Below, piece by piece: positions 9,124 to 17,800 of a stretch of 64,000 nucleotides of DNA. This stretch comes from JBGTSJ01 sp041940305 (GTDB lineage: Bacteria; Planctomycetota; Planctomycetia; Planctomycetales; Planctomycetaceae), in assembly GCA_041940305.1 (NCBI GenBank), contig JBGTSJ010000004.1, forward strand, positions 1 to 64,000, written 5' to 3'. The position numbers were made by a program, and so were the translations under genes. Under the pieces are notes generated by a model that had not been told where the DNA came from, made no database searches, and was given only the letters and a program-made list of their open reading frames with translations. The first letter of the stretch is position 1. Each line of letters begins with the position of its first letter.

Positions 9124-10308
9124 ATGCAGGCCGACGCAGGAAACTTCCGCCGCACGCTACATTTCCGGCGCCTGCGATTCGCTTTCGTCGCTGCGACGAT
9201 GATGTCGTGCCCTCCACCGGCACAGGCTGAGGAAGACGCCGTCCGCTTCCACTTCCTCGACGACCGCCAAGCCGAGCAGGACGTGACCGGCCGCGTCCTG
9301 GTGACCGCCGCTGATGGCGGAGTCCTCGTCGAAGACGAAACGGGAACCTACTGGACCATTACGCCCGACCAGTTGCATTCCCGCGAGGACCTCGGACGCC
9401 CATTCACATTGCTCGACGCGGGACCGCTGGGGGAAGTGCTGCGGCAGGAACTGGGTGAGCAATTTCACGCCGTCGCCACTCAGCACTACATCCTTTGCTC
9501 CGATGCCGATCCGGAGTTCACCGGCTGGGTCGGAAAACTGTTCGAGCGACTGCTTCGCGCCTTTCTCCGGGAGTGGCGGAATTCCGATCTCACCCTGCAG
9601 GAGCCGACCGCCCCCCTCGCCGCCATCATCTTTGCGACGCAACAGGATTACGCCGAGTTCGCCACGCGGGACGCCGGACCGCATCTCGCCGCTGTACCCG
9701 GCTACTACTCGATCCGCACGAACCGCATCGTTCTGTATGACCTCGCCGCGGCTGCGCCGGCCAACGGCGCCCGCCCGGATGCCGATATCAACCGCCGCGC
9801 GGCCGCCGCCCCCGGCAATGTGTCCACAATCGTCCACGAGGCGACGCACCAGATCGCCTTCAACTGCGGACTGCACGTCCGCTACGCCGACAATCCGCTG
9901 TGGCTCACCGAGGGCCTCGCCATGTACTGCGAGACGCCCGACCTGCATTCCGGCAGCGGCTGGACCACCATCGGCCGGCTCAATCAACCACGGCTGCGCG
10001 ACTATCGCGCCCTCGCCGACGGCCGCCGCGAGACTGATTCACTGACGCGCCTGATCCAGGACGATTCCCGCTTTCGCGACCCCGAGCACGCCCCCGGCGC
10101 CTACGCCGAAAGCTGGGCTCTCACCTGGTTCCTCATCCGTGCCCGACGCGACGACTACGAAGCATACCTGCGGCGCCTGGCGGAGAAGCCACGGCTGCAA
10201 TGGAACTCCACGGACGACCGGCTCGCCGAGTTCGAGCAGGTCTTCGGCGATCTGCCGGAATTGGACGCGGAGTTTCAGCGATACATGTCCCGCATTCGAA
10301 GCCGATAA
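9124..10308 (+). CDS. DUF1570 protein, putative exported zinc peptidase-like
   Basis: This 394-residue protein has an export signal with a basic start (RRTLHFRRLRF), a hydrophobic core and a likely cleavage after AQA near residue 35. The C-terminal half matches DUF1570, with the zinc-binding helix HEATHQIAFN followed by PLWLTEGLAMY. This is the HExxH plus downstream Glu arrangement of gluzincin-like peptidases. Family members are common in planctomycetes and remain uncharacterised. The first 90 residues form a separate beta-rich region with no recognised domain. It is followed by a perfect palindrome and gmd on the same strand. Confidence 0.8.
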   Translation: MQADAGNFRRTLHFRRLRFAFVAATMMSCPPPAQAEEDAVRFHFLDDRQAEQDVTGRVLVTAADGGVLVEDETGTYWTITPDQLHSREDLGRPFTLLDAGPLGEVLRQELGEQFHAVATQHYILCSDADPEFTGWVGKLFERLLRAFLREWRNSDLTLQEPTAPLAAIIFATQQDYAEFATRDAGPHLAAVPGYYSIRTNRIVLYDLAAAAPANGARPDADINRRAAAAPGNVSTIVHEATHQIAFNCGLHVRYADNPLWLTEGLAMYCETPDLHSGSGWTTIGRLNQPRLRDYRALADGRRETDSLTRLIQDDSRFRDPEHAPGAYAESWALTWFLIRARRDDYEAYLRRLAEKPRLQWNSTDDRLAEFEQVFGDLPELDAEFQRYMSRIRSR

Positions 10309-10341
10309 CCCACCTCAGAGCGTCTCTGAGAAACCCGTCTG

Positions 10342-10374
10342 AGAAACCCGGTTTCTTCAAGAAACCGGGTTTCT
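10342..10374. repeat. Perfect 16-bp palindrome (intergenic)
   Basis: Arms AGAAACCCGGTTTCTT (10342-10357) and AAGAAACCGGGTTTCT (10359-10374) are exact reverse complements around one base. A degenerate copy, GAGAAACCCG, precedes it at about 10328. It lies between the DUF1570 gene and gmd. It could end transcription as a hairpin, but it lacks a T tract and looks more like a dispersed palindromic repeat. Confidence 0.85.
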
Positions 10375-10417
10375 GCATCGTCTGGCGATTACGCTATAGA
10401 CCTGGATCCGACTGCCC

Positions 10418-11389
10418 ATGAAGCGCGCCCTCATCACGGGAATCACCGGACAGGATGGTTCGTACCTGGCCGAATACCTGCTCGAACAGGGTTACGAGGT
10501 GCACGGCCTGGTCCGGCGCGTGGCGCTCGAAGACCCGGCGCATCGACTCTCGCGGATCGCGCATATCCGTGACAGGCTGCATCTGCACGCGGCGAGTCTG
10601 GAGAACTTTCCCAGCCTGTTCAGCGTCATCAACCAGCTCCGGCCGGATGAGCTGTACCATCTCGCCGCACAGAGCTTCGTCTCCTACTCCTTCGACGACG
10701 CGTTCTCCACGTTCCATACCAACATCGACGGTACGCACTTCGTGCTCGAGTCGGTCAAGCAGGCGGCGCCGGACTGCCGCGTGTACTTTGCGGCGTCGAG
10801 CGAGATGTTCGGCCACGCGCACGAAGTCCCGCAGACGGAGAACACGAAGTTCCATCCCCGCTCGCCGTACGGCATCTCCAAAGTCACCGGGTTTCACCTC
10901 TCGCAGAACTACCGCGAGGCGTACGGAATGTTCGTCTGCTCGGGGATCCTGTTTAACCACGAGTCCCCGCGGCGCGGATTCGAGTTCGTCACCCGGAAGA
11001 TCACGTCGCACGTGGCACGCATCAAGCAGGGTCTCGCCACGCAGTTGCCGCTGGGCAACCTCGATGCCCGCCGCGACTGGGGTTACGCGGCCGACTACGT
11101 CCGTGCGATGCATCTCATGCTCCAGCAGGAGACCGCCGACGACTACGTCATCGCCACCGGCCGCACGGATTCCGTGCGCGACTTCTGCGAGCTCGCCTTT
11201 CGCCACGCCGGGCTGAACTATGAGGACCACGTCGTCATCGACCGTGAACTCTACCGACCCTCGGAGGTTCACCTGCTGCTCGGCGACGCCTCCAAGGCCA
11301 GAGCTCAACTGGGATGGGAGCCGACCTGTGATTTCGAATCGCTCGTCGCCATGATGGTGGACCACGACCTGCAGCACGTCTCGGCGTGA
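10418..11389 (+). CDS. gmd: GDP-mannose 4,6-dehydratase
   Basis: This 323-residue short-chain dehydrogenase-like enzyme converts GDP-D-mannose to GDP-4-keto-6-deoxymannose, the entry to GDP-fucose, GDP-rhamnose and related sugars for surface polysaccharides. The NADP-binding motif is TGITGQDGSYLAEYL. The catalytic region has AASSEMFG and the YxxxK pair in SPYGISK. The GDP-sugar region includes GILFNHESPRRGFEFVTRK and GNLDARRDWGYAADYV. Length is at the short end of the family (usually 320-370). No partner reductase lies beside it, so the final sugar cannot be named. Confidence 0.95.
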   Translation: MKRALITGITGQDGSYLAEYLLEQGYEVHGLVRRVALEDPAHRLSRIAHIRDRLHLHAASLENFPSLFSVINQLRPDELYHLAAQSFVSYSFDDAFSTFHTNIDGTHFVLESVKQAAPDCRVYFAASSEMFGHAHEVPQTENTKFHPRSPYGISKVTGFHLSQNYREAYGMFVCSGILFNHESPRRGFEFVTRKITSHVARIKQGLATQLPLGNLDARRDWGYAADYVRAMHLMLQQETADDYVIATGRTDSVRDFCELAFRHAGLNYEDHVVIDRELYRPSEVHLLLGDASKARAQLGWEPTCDFESLVAMMVDHDLQHVSA

Positions 11390-11398
11390 GCCAAAGAG

Positions 11399-11580
11399 GA
11401 ACCACGGAAGGCACGGAATACACGGAACAAAAGGAGGCGAACCGCGAAAGCAGCGAAAGACGCGAAAATCTGGTCAGTGCAATCTCAGTCTCTGGCTTTG
11501 TCTCTTTTTCGCACATTTCGCTACTTTCGCGGTTCATCTCTTGAATTCTCTTCTGCAATTCCGTGTCTTCCGTGGTTCTC
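11399..11580. repeat. Long imperfect inverted repeat
   Basis: The left arm (11399-11468) contains GAACCACGGAAGGCACGGAA and, further on, GAACCGCGAAAGCAGCGAAA. The right arm (about 11504-11580), read on the minus strand, contains GAACCACGGAAGACACGGAA and GAACCGCGAAAGTAGCGAAA in the same order and similar spacing. About 35 bases separate the arms. The element lies between gmd and the symporter gene and could form a large hairpin. Confidence 0.8.
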
Positions 11581-11644
11581 AAAACTTTCGAGTCACTGCT
11601 GTTCCTGTTTTACATCCGCTGAACTCACAACACCGCCCGACCTG

Positions 11645-13168
11645 ATGGACCACGTGCGCTTCTGGGACCTCGCCGTCATCGTCATCTACAACGTGGCGAT
11701 CATCGCGATGGGCTTCGGGTTCCTGAAACGGAGCGGCAGCAGCGAGCGGTTCATGTCGGCCGGGCGGTCGCTCCCCGGGTGGGCGGTCGGGCTCTCCATC
11801 TTCGGCTCGTACGTCAGCAGCATCAGCTTCCTGGCGAATCCGGGGAAGGCGTACGCCGAGAACTGGAACTTCTCCGTCTTCGCCTTCTCGATGCCGATTG
11901 CCGCATGGATCGCGGCCCGCTGGTTCGTCGGCTTCTATCGCAGCAGCGGAGAGGTCTCGGCGTACCAGCACCTGGAGCGGCGCTTCGGCGCGTGGGCGCG
12001 CACTTACGCGGTCGTCTGCTTCCTGCTGATGCAGCTCGCCCGGCTGGGGACCATCCTGTACTTACTTGCCGCCGCGCTCCAGCCGCTGCTCGGGGGCAGC
12101 GTGACCACTCTCATCATTGTGATGGGCCTGCTCGTCACCATCTATCCGTTCGTCGGCGGGACGGAAGCGGTGATCTGGACGGGCGCATTGCAGGCCGTAG
12201 TGCTGATGGCCGGAGCCGCGGCGTGCGTGTGGGCCTTGCTTGCCGGGATGCCGGAAGGACCGGCACAGGTCTTCGAGATCGCCGCCGCGCACGAGAAGTT
12301 CAGCCTGGGCCGGGACGATCTGTCCCTCGCCGCCTCCACGTTCTGGGTGGTCCTCTGCTACGGCTTTGTCACGCACCTGCAGAACTTCGGCATCGATCAG
12401 GGATACGTCCAACGCTACATCACGGCCGATTCGGATCCCGCGGCCCGCCGCAGCATCTGGCTGGGGACACTGCTGTTTATTCCGATCTCACTCTTGTTCT
12501 TCTTCATCGGGACGGCGCTGTTTGCCTACTACCACGTGTATCCGGATCTATTGCCGACCGTTGACGCGGCCACCGGCGAGCCGTTCAAAGCGGACCACGT
12601 CTTCCCATACTTCATTGCACATCAGTTGCCGACCGGCGTCACCGGACTGGTGATCGCCGCCATCTGCGCCGCCGCGATGGACTCCAACCTCAACTGCTCC
12701 GCCACCCTGATCCTCGAAGACCTCTACCGCCGCTACTTCCGTCCCGGCGCGGGCGAGCGCGAGGCGATCACCGTGTTGCGGGCATCGACCGTCATCGTCG
12801 GCCTGCTGAGCATTGGCGTCGGTCTCGCCATGCAGGGGGAGCAGACGATCCTCGATCTCTGGTGGAAGCTGGCCGGCATCTTCGGCGGAGGCATGATCGG
12901 CCTGTTTCTGCTCGGCATGCTCGCTCCGCGGGCGGGCAGCCGTGCAGGGCTGACAGGAGTTGCGGTCGGTGTCGTGCTGATCCTCTGGCTGACGTTCTCT
13001 GCCGGCCTTCCCGACGACTACGCAATCCTCCGCAGCCCCTTCCACAGCCTGATGACCCCGGTCATCGGCACGCTGGGCGCGCTCGCCGCAGGACTGACGG
13101 TCGCCGCGATCCGCCCCGAATTGCCGCACACGGATGAGGGGCCTGACGCCGAACCGGGACGCGATTAA
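11645..13168 (+). CDS. Sodium:solute symporter (SSS family)
   Basis: This 507-residue inner-membrane transporter has about 13 hydrophobic segments and couples Na+ entry to uptake of an unidentified solute. Family features include the N-terminal GSSERFMSAGRSLPGWAVG, the first-core helices with SSISFLANPGKAY, and LNCSATLILEDLYRRYFRP after a helix with AAAMDSNLN. The overall pattern resembles the SGLT/sialic-acid-type branch of planctomycetes, but the substrate cannot be read from sequence. ATG 11645 is chosen because the open frame upstream falls in the inverted repeat and encodes no plausible protein. It converges on the DUF1598 gene with a 13-base gap. Confidence 0.92.
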   Translation: MDHVRFWDLAVIVIYNVAIIAMGFGFLKRSGSSERFMSAGRSLPGWAVGLSIFGSYVSSISFLANPGKAYAENWNFSVFAFSMPIAAWIAARWFVGFYRSSGEVSAYQHLERRFGAWARTYAVVCFLLMQLARLGTILYLLAAALQPLLGGSVTTLIIVMGLLVTIYPFVGGTEAVIWTGALQAVVLMAGAAACVWALLAGMPEGPAQVFEIAAAHEKFSLGRDDLSLAASTFWVVLCYGFVTHLQNFGIDQGYVQRYITADSDPAARRSIWLGTLLFIPISLLFFFIGTALFAYYHVYPDLLPTVDAATGEPFKADHVFPYFIAHQLPTGVTGLVIAAICAAAMDSNLNCSATLILEDLYRRYFRPGAGEREAITVLRASTVIVGLLSIGVGLAMQGEQTILDLWWKLAGIFGGGMIGLFLLGMLAPRAGSRAGLTGVAVGVVLILWLTFSAGLPDDYAILRSPFHSLMTPVIGTLGALAAGLTVAAIRPELPHTDEGPDAEPGRD

Positions 13169-13181
13169 TCGCGCTGACGGC

Positions 13182-14654
13182 TCAATCCCACCACCAGCGC
13201 GACACATCCTCCGGCGGGATGACGCGGGGCTGCAGCGCCGCCGCAGTGTTTCCGCCGTCTGCTGCCTGACGTGTCAGCGTATCGGCGACCTCGTGTGGAT
13301 CGAGTGTCACTCCGCCGACCAGTCCGAGCATCATGCCTCGCTGCACCGGTCGCGTCGTCGCCTCGGACGGGACGGTATCGGGCACCGGCAGCGACTCCAG
13401 CGGCAGCCGTACTGCATCACGGAACAGCTCTCCCTCCCAGCCGATCCGCTGCAGCACGCGCTCCTTCCGCAGCAGTGCCGCGACGACGGCCAGGTCGAAC
13501 GCATTCTGCAGTTCGGCGAACACCGGCGATGCGGCGGCCAGGTCTTCGTAGTGCTCGGTGAACTGTTGCGCGAACTTCTGCGTGCTGGCGCGCGTGAAGG
13601 CCGAATCGGATCGGATGCCGTCGTCGCCGATCTGTTCCTCCTGCGAGAGCAGTTGCACGCGTTGACCTGCGAGCTGAAATGCGTTGCCGTCGTCGCTGAC
13701 GTAGATTGCCTCGTAGTACGGAGCAAACCACCACCGCTGCATGCTGTTGCCGTTGGGCGCAAGCAGCGACAGATGGCTCCGCACGGCCCTCACGCCTGAC
13801 GGCTCCGCCCCCAGCGAGATCCGCTTCATCCGGTAATCGGCTTCGATCAGCACCCGGCCGTAGTGCGAGTCCGCCGGCACGCCCCAGATCACCACGTCCT
13901 GCATGCCGAGAATCTCGGCCAGCTGCGCGTAGCGCCGCCGGGCGCCGGCCGTGCTGGTGGGAGAGTTGTTCCGGCCAGCAAACTCCTGCAGCGCTGCGAG
14001 CCGATCCTGATCGGGATCGATGGAGCAGCCGATGGACCCCTCGCCGCCGAAAACCGATCGCCACGCGGCCAGCAGGTCGTCCAGGGGTATCGGCGGGCGC
14101 CCCGTGCTGAGCCCGCGCATCCGGCCGCCGGCATCCGGCGCGAATCCCTCCGCCGGTCCCGCCAGCACTACGTCCTGTTCGGCCGGATTGACGAAGATGT
14201 AATCGATCCGCTGCAGCCCCACGAGATGGCGAACGTCCTCGCCCAGCGGCTCCCCCGCATCGAGAGCGGCCTGAATCGTCCGTTCCAGCCGCGGCAGCGA
14301 GACCATCCGCATGTCGCTGTGCGTGCGGACGTCCGCCGAGAGATGCTCATCGGCAAACGCCTCCTGCTGCCGCCGGGCCAGGGCCGGAGACGGCGCCCGC
14401 GTGAACTCCGGCCGCACCACTCCATCGGCGTCGATCACGATGCCGTTGGCGTTGCCGTTGTTCCCGTTGTTCTGTGCGGCGGCCGGATGCGGCAGCCCCC
14501 CCCAGGCAATGAGCGCCACCGTGATCCACGCGGCCCGCGAGGCAGTTTCAATCCTAGCCCGAAGCGCAAGCGAGGGATCGGATCGTCGAGAACCATCGAT
14601 GCCGTCACATCCCCGTCGGATTCGTATGACGGTTCCCAAACTGTCTGTCGACAT
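13182..14654 (-). CDS. DUF1598 domain protein, exported
   Basis: This 490-residue protein is of unknown function. The DUF1598 core is recognisable by GVPADSHYGRVLIEADYRMK and the following LSLLAP and RWWFAPYYEAI segments. DUF1598 is essentially a planctomycete family. ATG 14654 has a GGGAG ribosome site six bases upstream. The first 32 residues are translated from an intergenic-type repeat (see repeat at 14555). A hydrophobic stretch (AAWITVALIAWGG) and a likely signal-peptidase site after PHPAAA follow, and the mature protein starts with QNN repeats. The unusually long basic n-region suggests that the repeat was inserted into, or captured by, the signal sequence. Confidence 0.8.
   Translation of the reverse strand: MSTDSLGTVIRIRRGCDGIDGSRRSDPSLALRARIETASRAAWITVALIAWGGLPHPAAAQNNGNNGNANGIVIDADGVVRPEFTRAPSPALARRQQEAFADEHLSADVRTHSDMRMVSLPRLERTIQAALDAGEPLGEDVRHLVGLQRIDYIFVNPAEQDVVLAGPAEGFAPDAGGRMRGLSTGRPPIPLDDLLAAWRSVFGGEGSIGCSIDPDQDRLAALQEFAGRNNSPTSTAGARRRYAQLAEILGMQDVVIWGVPADSHYGRVLIEADYRMKRISLGAEPSGVRAVRSHLSLLAPNGNSMQRWWFAPYYEAIYVSDDGNAFQLAGQRVQLLSQEEQIGDDGIRSDSAFTRASTQKFAQQFTEHYEDLAAASPVFAELQNAFDLAVVAALLRKERVLQRIGWEGELFRDAVRLPLESLPVPDTVPSEATTRPVQRGMMLGLVGGVTLDPHEVADTLTRQAADGGNTAAALQPRVIPPEDVSRWWWD
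14555..14577 (-). repeat. Dispersed planctomycete-type repeat inside a signal sequence
   Basis: On the plus strand this reads CCCGAAGCGCAAGCGAGGGA. It is the element that yields SLALRAR-type peptides when translated on the other strand, well known from general knowledge of planctomycete intergenic DNA. Here it is in frame in the 5' end of the DUF1598 gene. Confidence 0.7.
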
Positions 14655-14829
14655 GATCGCTCCCGGAGTGGAAAGGCCCCGCAGGATTCTCGTCAAGCGT
14701 CATTCTACGTCGCCGTGTCCGGTATCGGCGAGGGCCAGCCTCTTCTGACGTCGCGATGCTGCAACGCATGGGAGTCACTTGATACGATCCGGTCGTTCTC
14801 TGCATCTCATCGAGAACCGGAGGTAACTC

Positions 14830-17800
14830 ATGGTCTGCGTCGCTCGCCGCTGCCTGCTCGCTCTTGTCGGCTGCTCACTGGCTGTGTCCTGCTGGCTTCG
14901 ATCCGCCGGGGGACAGGAGCCGGAACCGCTGATGCTCACCGGCCATCGCGGCGCGATCAACATGGCGGCGTTTACCCCCGACGGCGAGCGGGTCGTCACC
15001 GCCAGCGTCGATCACACCGCACGGCTATGGGACGCCGAGTCTGGCGAGGTCGTTCGCCTGTTTGAGGCACATACGGGACCGGTCTACTGCCTGGCGGTCT
15101 CGGCCGACGGCCAGTTGCTCGTCACCGGCGCGCAGGACAATACGCTCCGGCTCTGGGATATTCCCCAGCCGCGGCCCATCCAGTGGCTCCCGGTTCACGA
15201 AGGCTCCGCCGCCGGCCTGGCCCTCTTCCCCGATGCGTCGTCACTCATCTCGGTGGGGGCCGACAACAGGCTCCGCATTCAGCCTCTCGCCGGAAACCTG
15301 CCGCCGACGGCCCGCGAAGGTCATGCCGCCGAGGTCCTCAGTTCGGCCGTCCGCAATGACAATGCGATGCTCGCCACCGGCGACGCTAACGGAGTCGTCC
15401 TGCTGTGGAGCCCGGTGATTGAACAACCGCAGGCCGAGATCGGCGCTCACGCGGGTGACGTCGCGGCCGTGGCCTTCCATCCGAACAACCAGCAGTTCAT
15501 CACGGCCGGCGGCGACGGCACGCTCAAGCTGTGGCAACTGCCGATCGCCCCTCCCCGATCACTCGCCGGCCACACCGAAGCGATCCGCGCACTGGCCCTC
15601 TCGCCGAACCAGCCGCTCTCCGTCAGCGGCGGCGATGACAAGGTGCTCCGCATCTTCAATACGCAAAACGCCCAGCTTGTGCGGGAGATCCCCGGACACG
15701 CCGCCGCCATCACGTCCGTCGCGCTGAGGAACGACAATGCACTGATCGCGTCCGGCGACGAATCGGGGCAGATCCGCTTCTGGAACTTCGGCGACGGCGC
15801 GGAACGCCTCGGCTTCGGCGGCCACGACGGCCCCGTCAACTCGATTGCCTTCCACCCCGATAATCAGCGCGTCGCCTCCGCCGGCGCCGACGGGACGTTT
15901 CGCCTCTGGCAGATTCCCGCGGCGCCGCAGCCGCTCGGCGGTCAGGGTCAACCGCTGCGGGACGTCACCATCAGTCCCAGCGGCCAGTGGTTCGCCACCG
16001 CCTCCGACGATCAGACGGTTCGCCTCTGGGACGCCAACGGCGGCGCACTGCGGGCAATTCAGGGCTTCGGCCAGCCGGTCCGTGCAGTCGCCTTCTCCGG
16101 AGACAGCGCGCAGATCGCCGCCGGCGATGCGCTGGGCGTCCTGCGCATCTTCAATCCCAATGACGGAACGCTGCTGGCCACACTGGGCGCACACACCACT
16201 CCACTCATCGGCATCGCTTATGCTCCCGCCAACGATGCGGTTGTCACACTCGCAGAGGACGGTAGCCTGAAGCGCTGGGCGATTCCCACCGCGCCGCGCG
16301 TGCTCGCCGGCCACGGCCAGCCGGTGCAGGCGACCGCCATCACGTCCGACGGCGCGACCGCCGTCACCGGCAGCCCGGATCAGACGGTCCGCGTCTGGAA
16401 CGCGGCCAACGGCCAGGCGATTCGCAACCTCGAAGGACAGCAGGGTCCGGTCCGCACGGTCGACGTCTCTCCCGATGACCGTCTGGTCGCGGCCGCCGGT
16501 GACCTCGGAATCGTCAAACTCTGGAATCTCGCGGACGGCGCCCCGCTCCCGCCGTTGCTTGGCCATGCGGGTGCGATCACTGACGTCGCCTTTGGACCGG
16601 AAGGAACGCAGATCGCCTCCGCCCATGCCGACAACGTCATTCGCGTCTGGCAGACAACGCGCGAGACCGTTGAATTGCCCGGCGACAAGTCCCCTGCGCA
16701 GGCCGCCGCGATTTCCCGCGACGGGACGCGGCTGGCCGTGAGTGGCACAGCCGGCGACAAGCCCGCCATCTTCATCCGCGACCTCAAGACCGGGAATGTC
16801 GTCGCCACGATCACCGGGCACGAAGGGCCGATCACGGCGCTCGCGTTCAACCAGAACGGCACGCGGCTGATTTCCGGCAGCGGCGACAAGACCGCCCGCG
16901 TCTGGAACGCCGCCGATGCCCAGTATCCGCAATTGTCGCTGCTCCCCGATCATCCCGGCGCGGTCGTCGCCGTCGCTCTGAGCGATGACGGCGCGACGGC
17001 GTTCACATCCGGCACCGAAAACGACGTCCGTCAATGGAATCTCGCCGATGCTTCGCTCACGCGGAACATCGCCGGCCACGGCAACCAGGTCACGGCGCTC
17101 CAGTTCGCAACCCCGCACATCGTGTCCGCCTCCAGCGACGGCACGGTTCGCTGGTGGAATCCGGCCGACGGAGCCGCAGTGAAATCCGTCAATCACGGCG
17201 CCGCCGTCTCGTCCATCGCGATCTCCCACGACGGAACCCGACTGCTCTCCGGCGGGGCGGATCAGAACGGAAAACTGTGGAATACGGCGGACGGCCAGCT
17301 CGTCGCCACCCTCGCCGGGTCGCCGGCCGTTGTCTCCGATGTCGCGATCTCGGCCGACGGACTGCGGCTGGCCTGCCGGTCCAGCGACGGGATCCGCATC
17401 TGGGATGAAGCGGGTCGCCCTGCGGAACGCGTCGAGTCGGTCGAACTTGCCGCACAGGGACTCGACTTCGGGGCCGACAGCCGCAGTCTTGTTCTCACCG
17501 CGAACGACGGCACGGTCCGCACGATGCCGCTCGCCGTGAGTGTCCTGCTGGCAGGCCATGAAGGCGCCGTCGCCGGCGTCGCGTTCACTCCGGACGGCAA
17601 ACACGTGGTGAGCGGCGGCGCCGATCTCGCCGTCCGTGTCTGGTCCGTCGCCGACGGCGCGATCGTTCGGACGCTGGCGGGCGCCACGCAGCCCGTTACC
17701 GGCGTCGACGCCTCCGCCACAACAGCGGCCGCCGCATCAGCCGACGGACACGTTCATCTGTGGAATCTCGCGGAAGCGATCGCTGCTCCCGCCGGACCGC

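Noticed and set aside
13863..15065. 400-codon plus-strand frame opposite the DUF1598 gene
   Set aside because: The minus strand carries clear DUF1598 motifs, and the plus-strand product is Arg/Pro-rich shadow sequence.
15559..17604. 681-codon minus-strand frame opposite the WD40 gene
   Set aside because: It is a shadow of the periodic WD40 coding sequence; its apparent repeats mirror the blades on the other strand.
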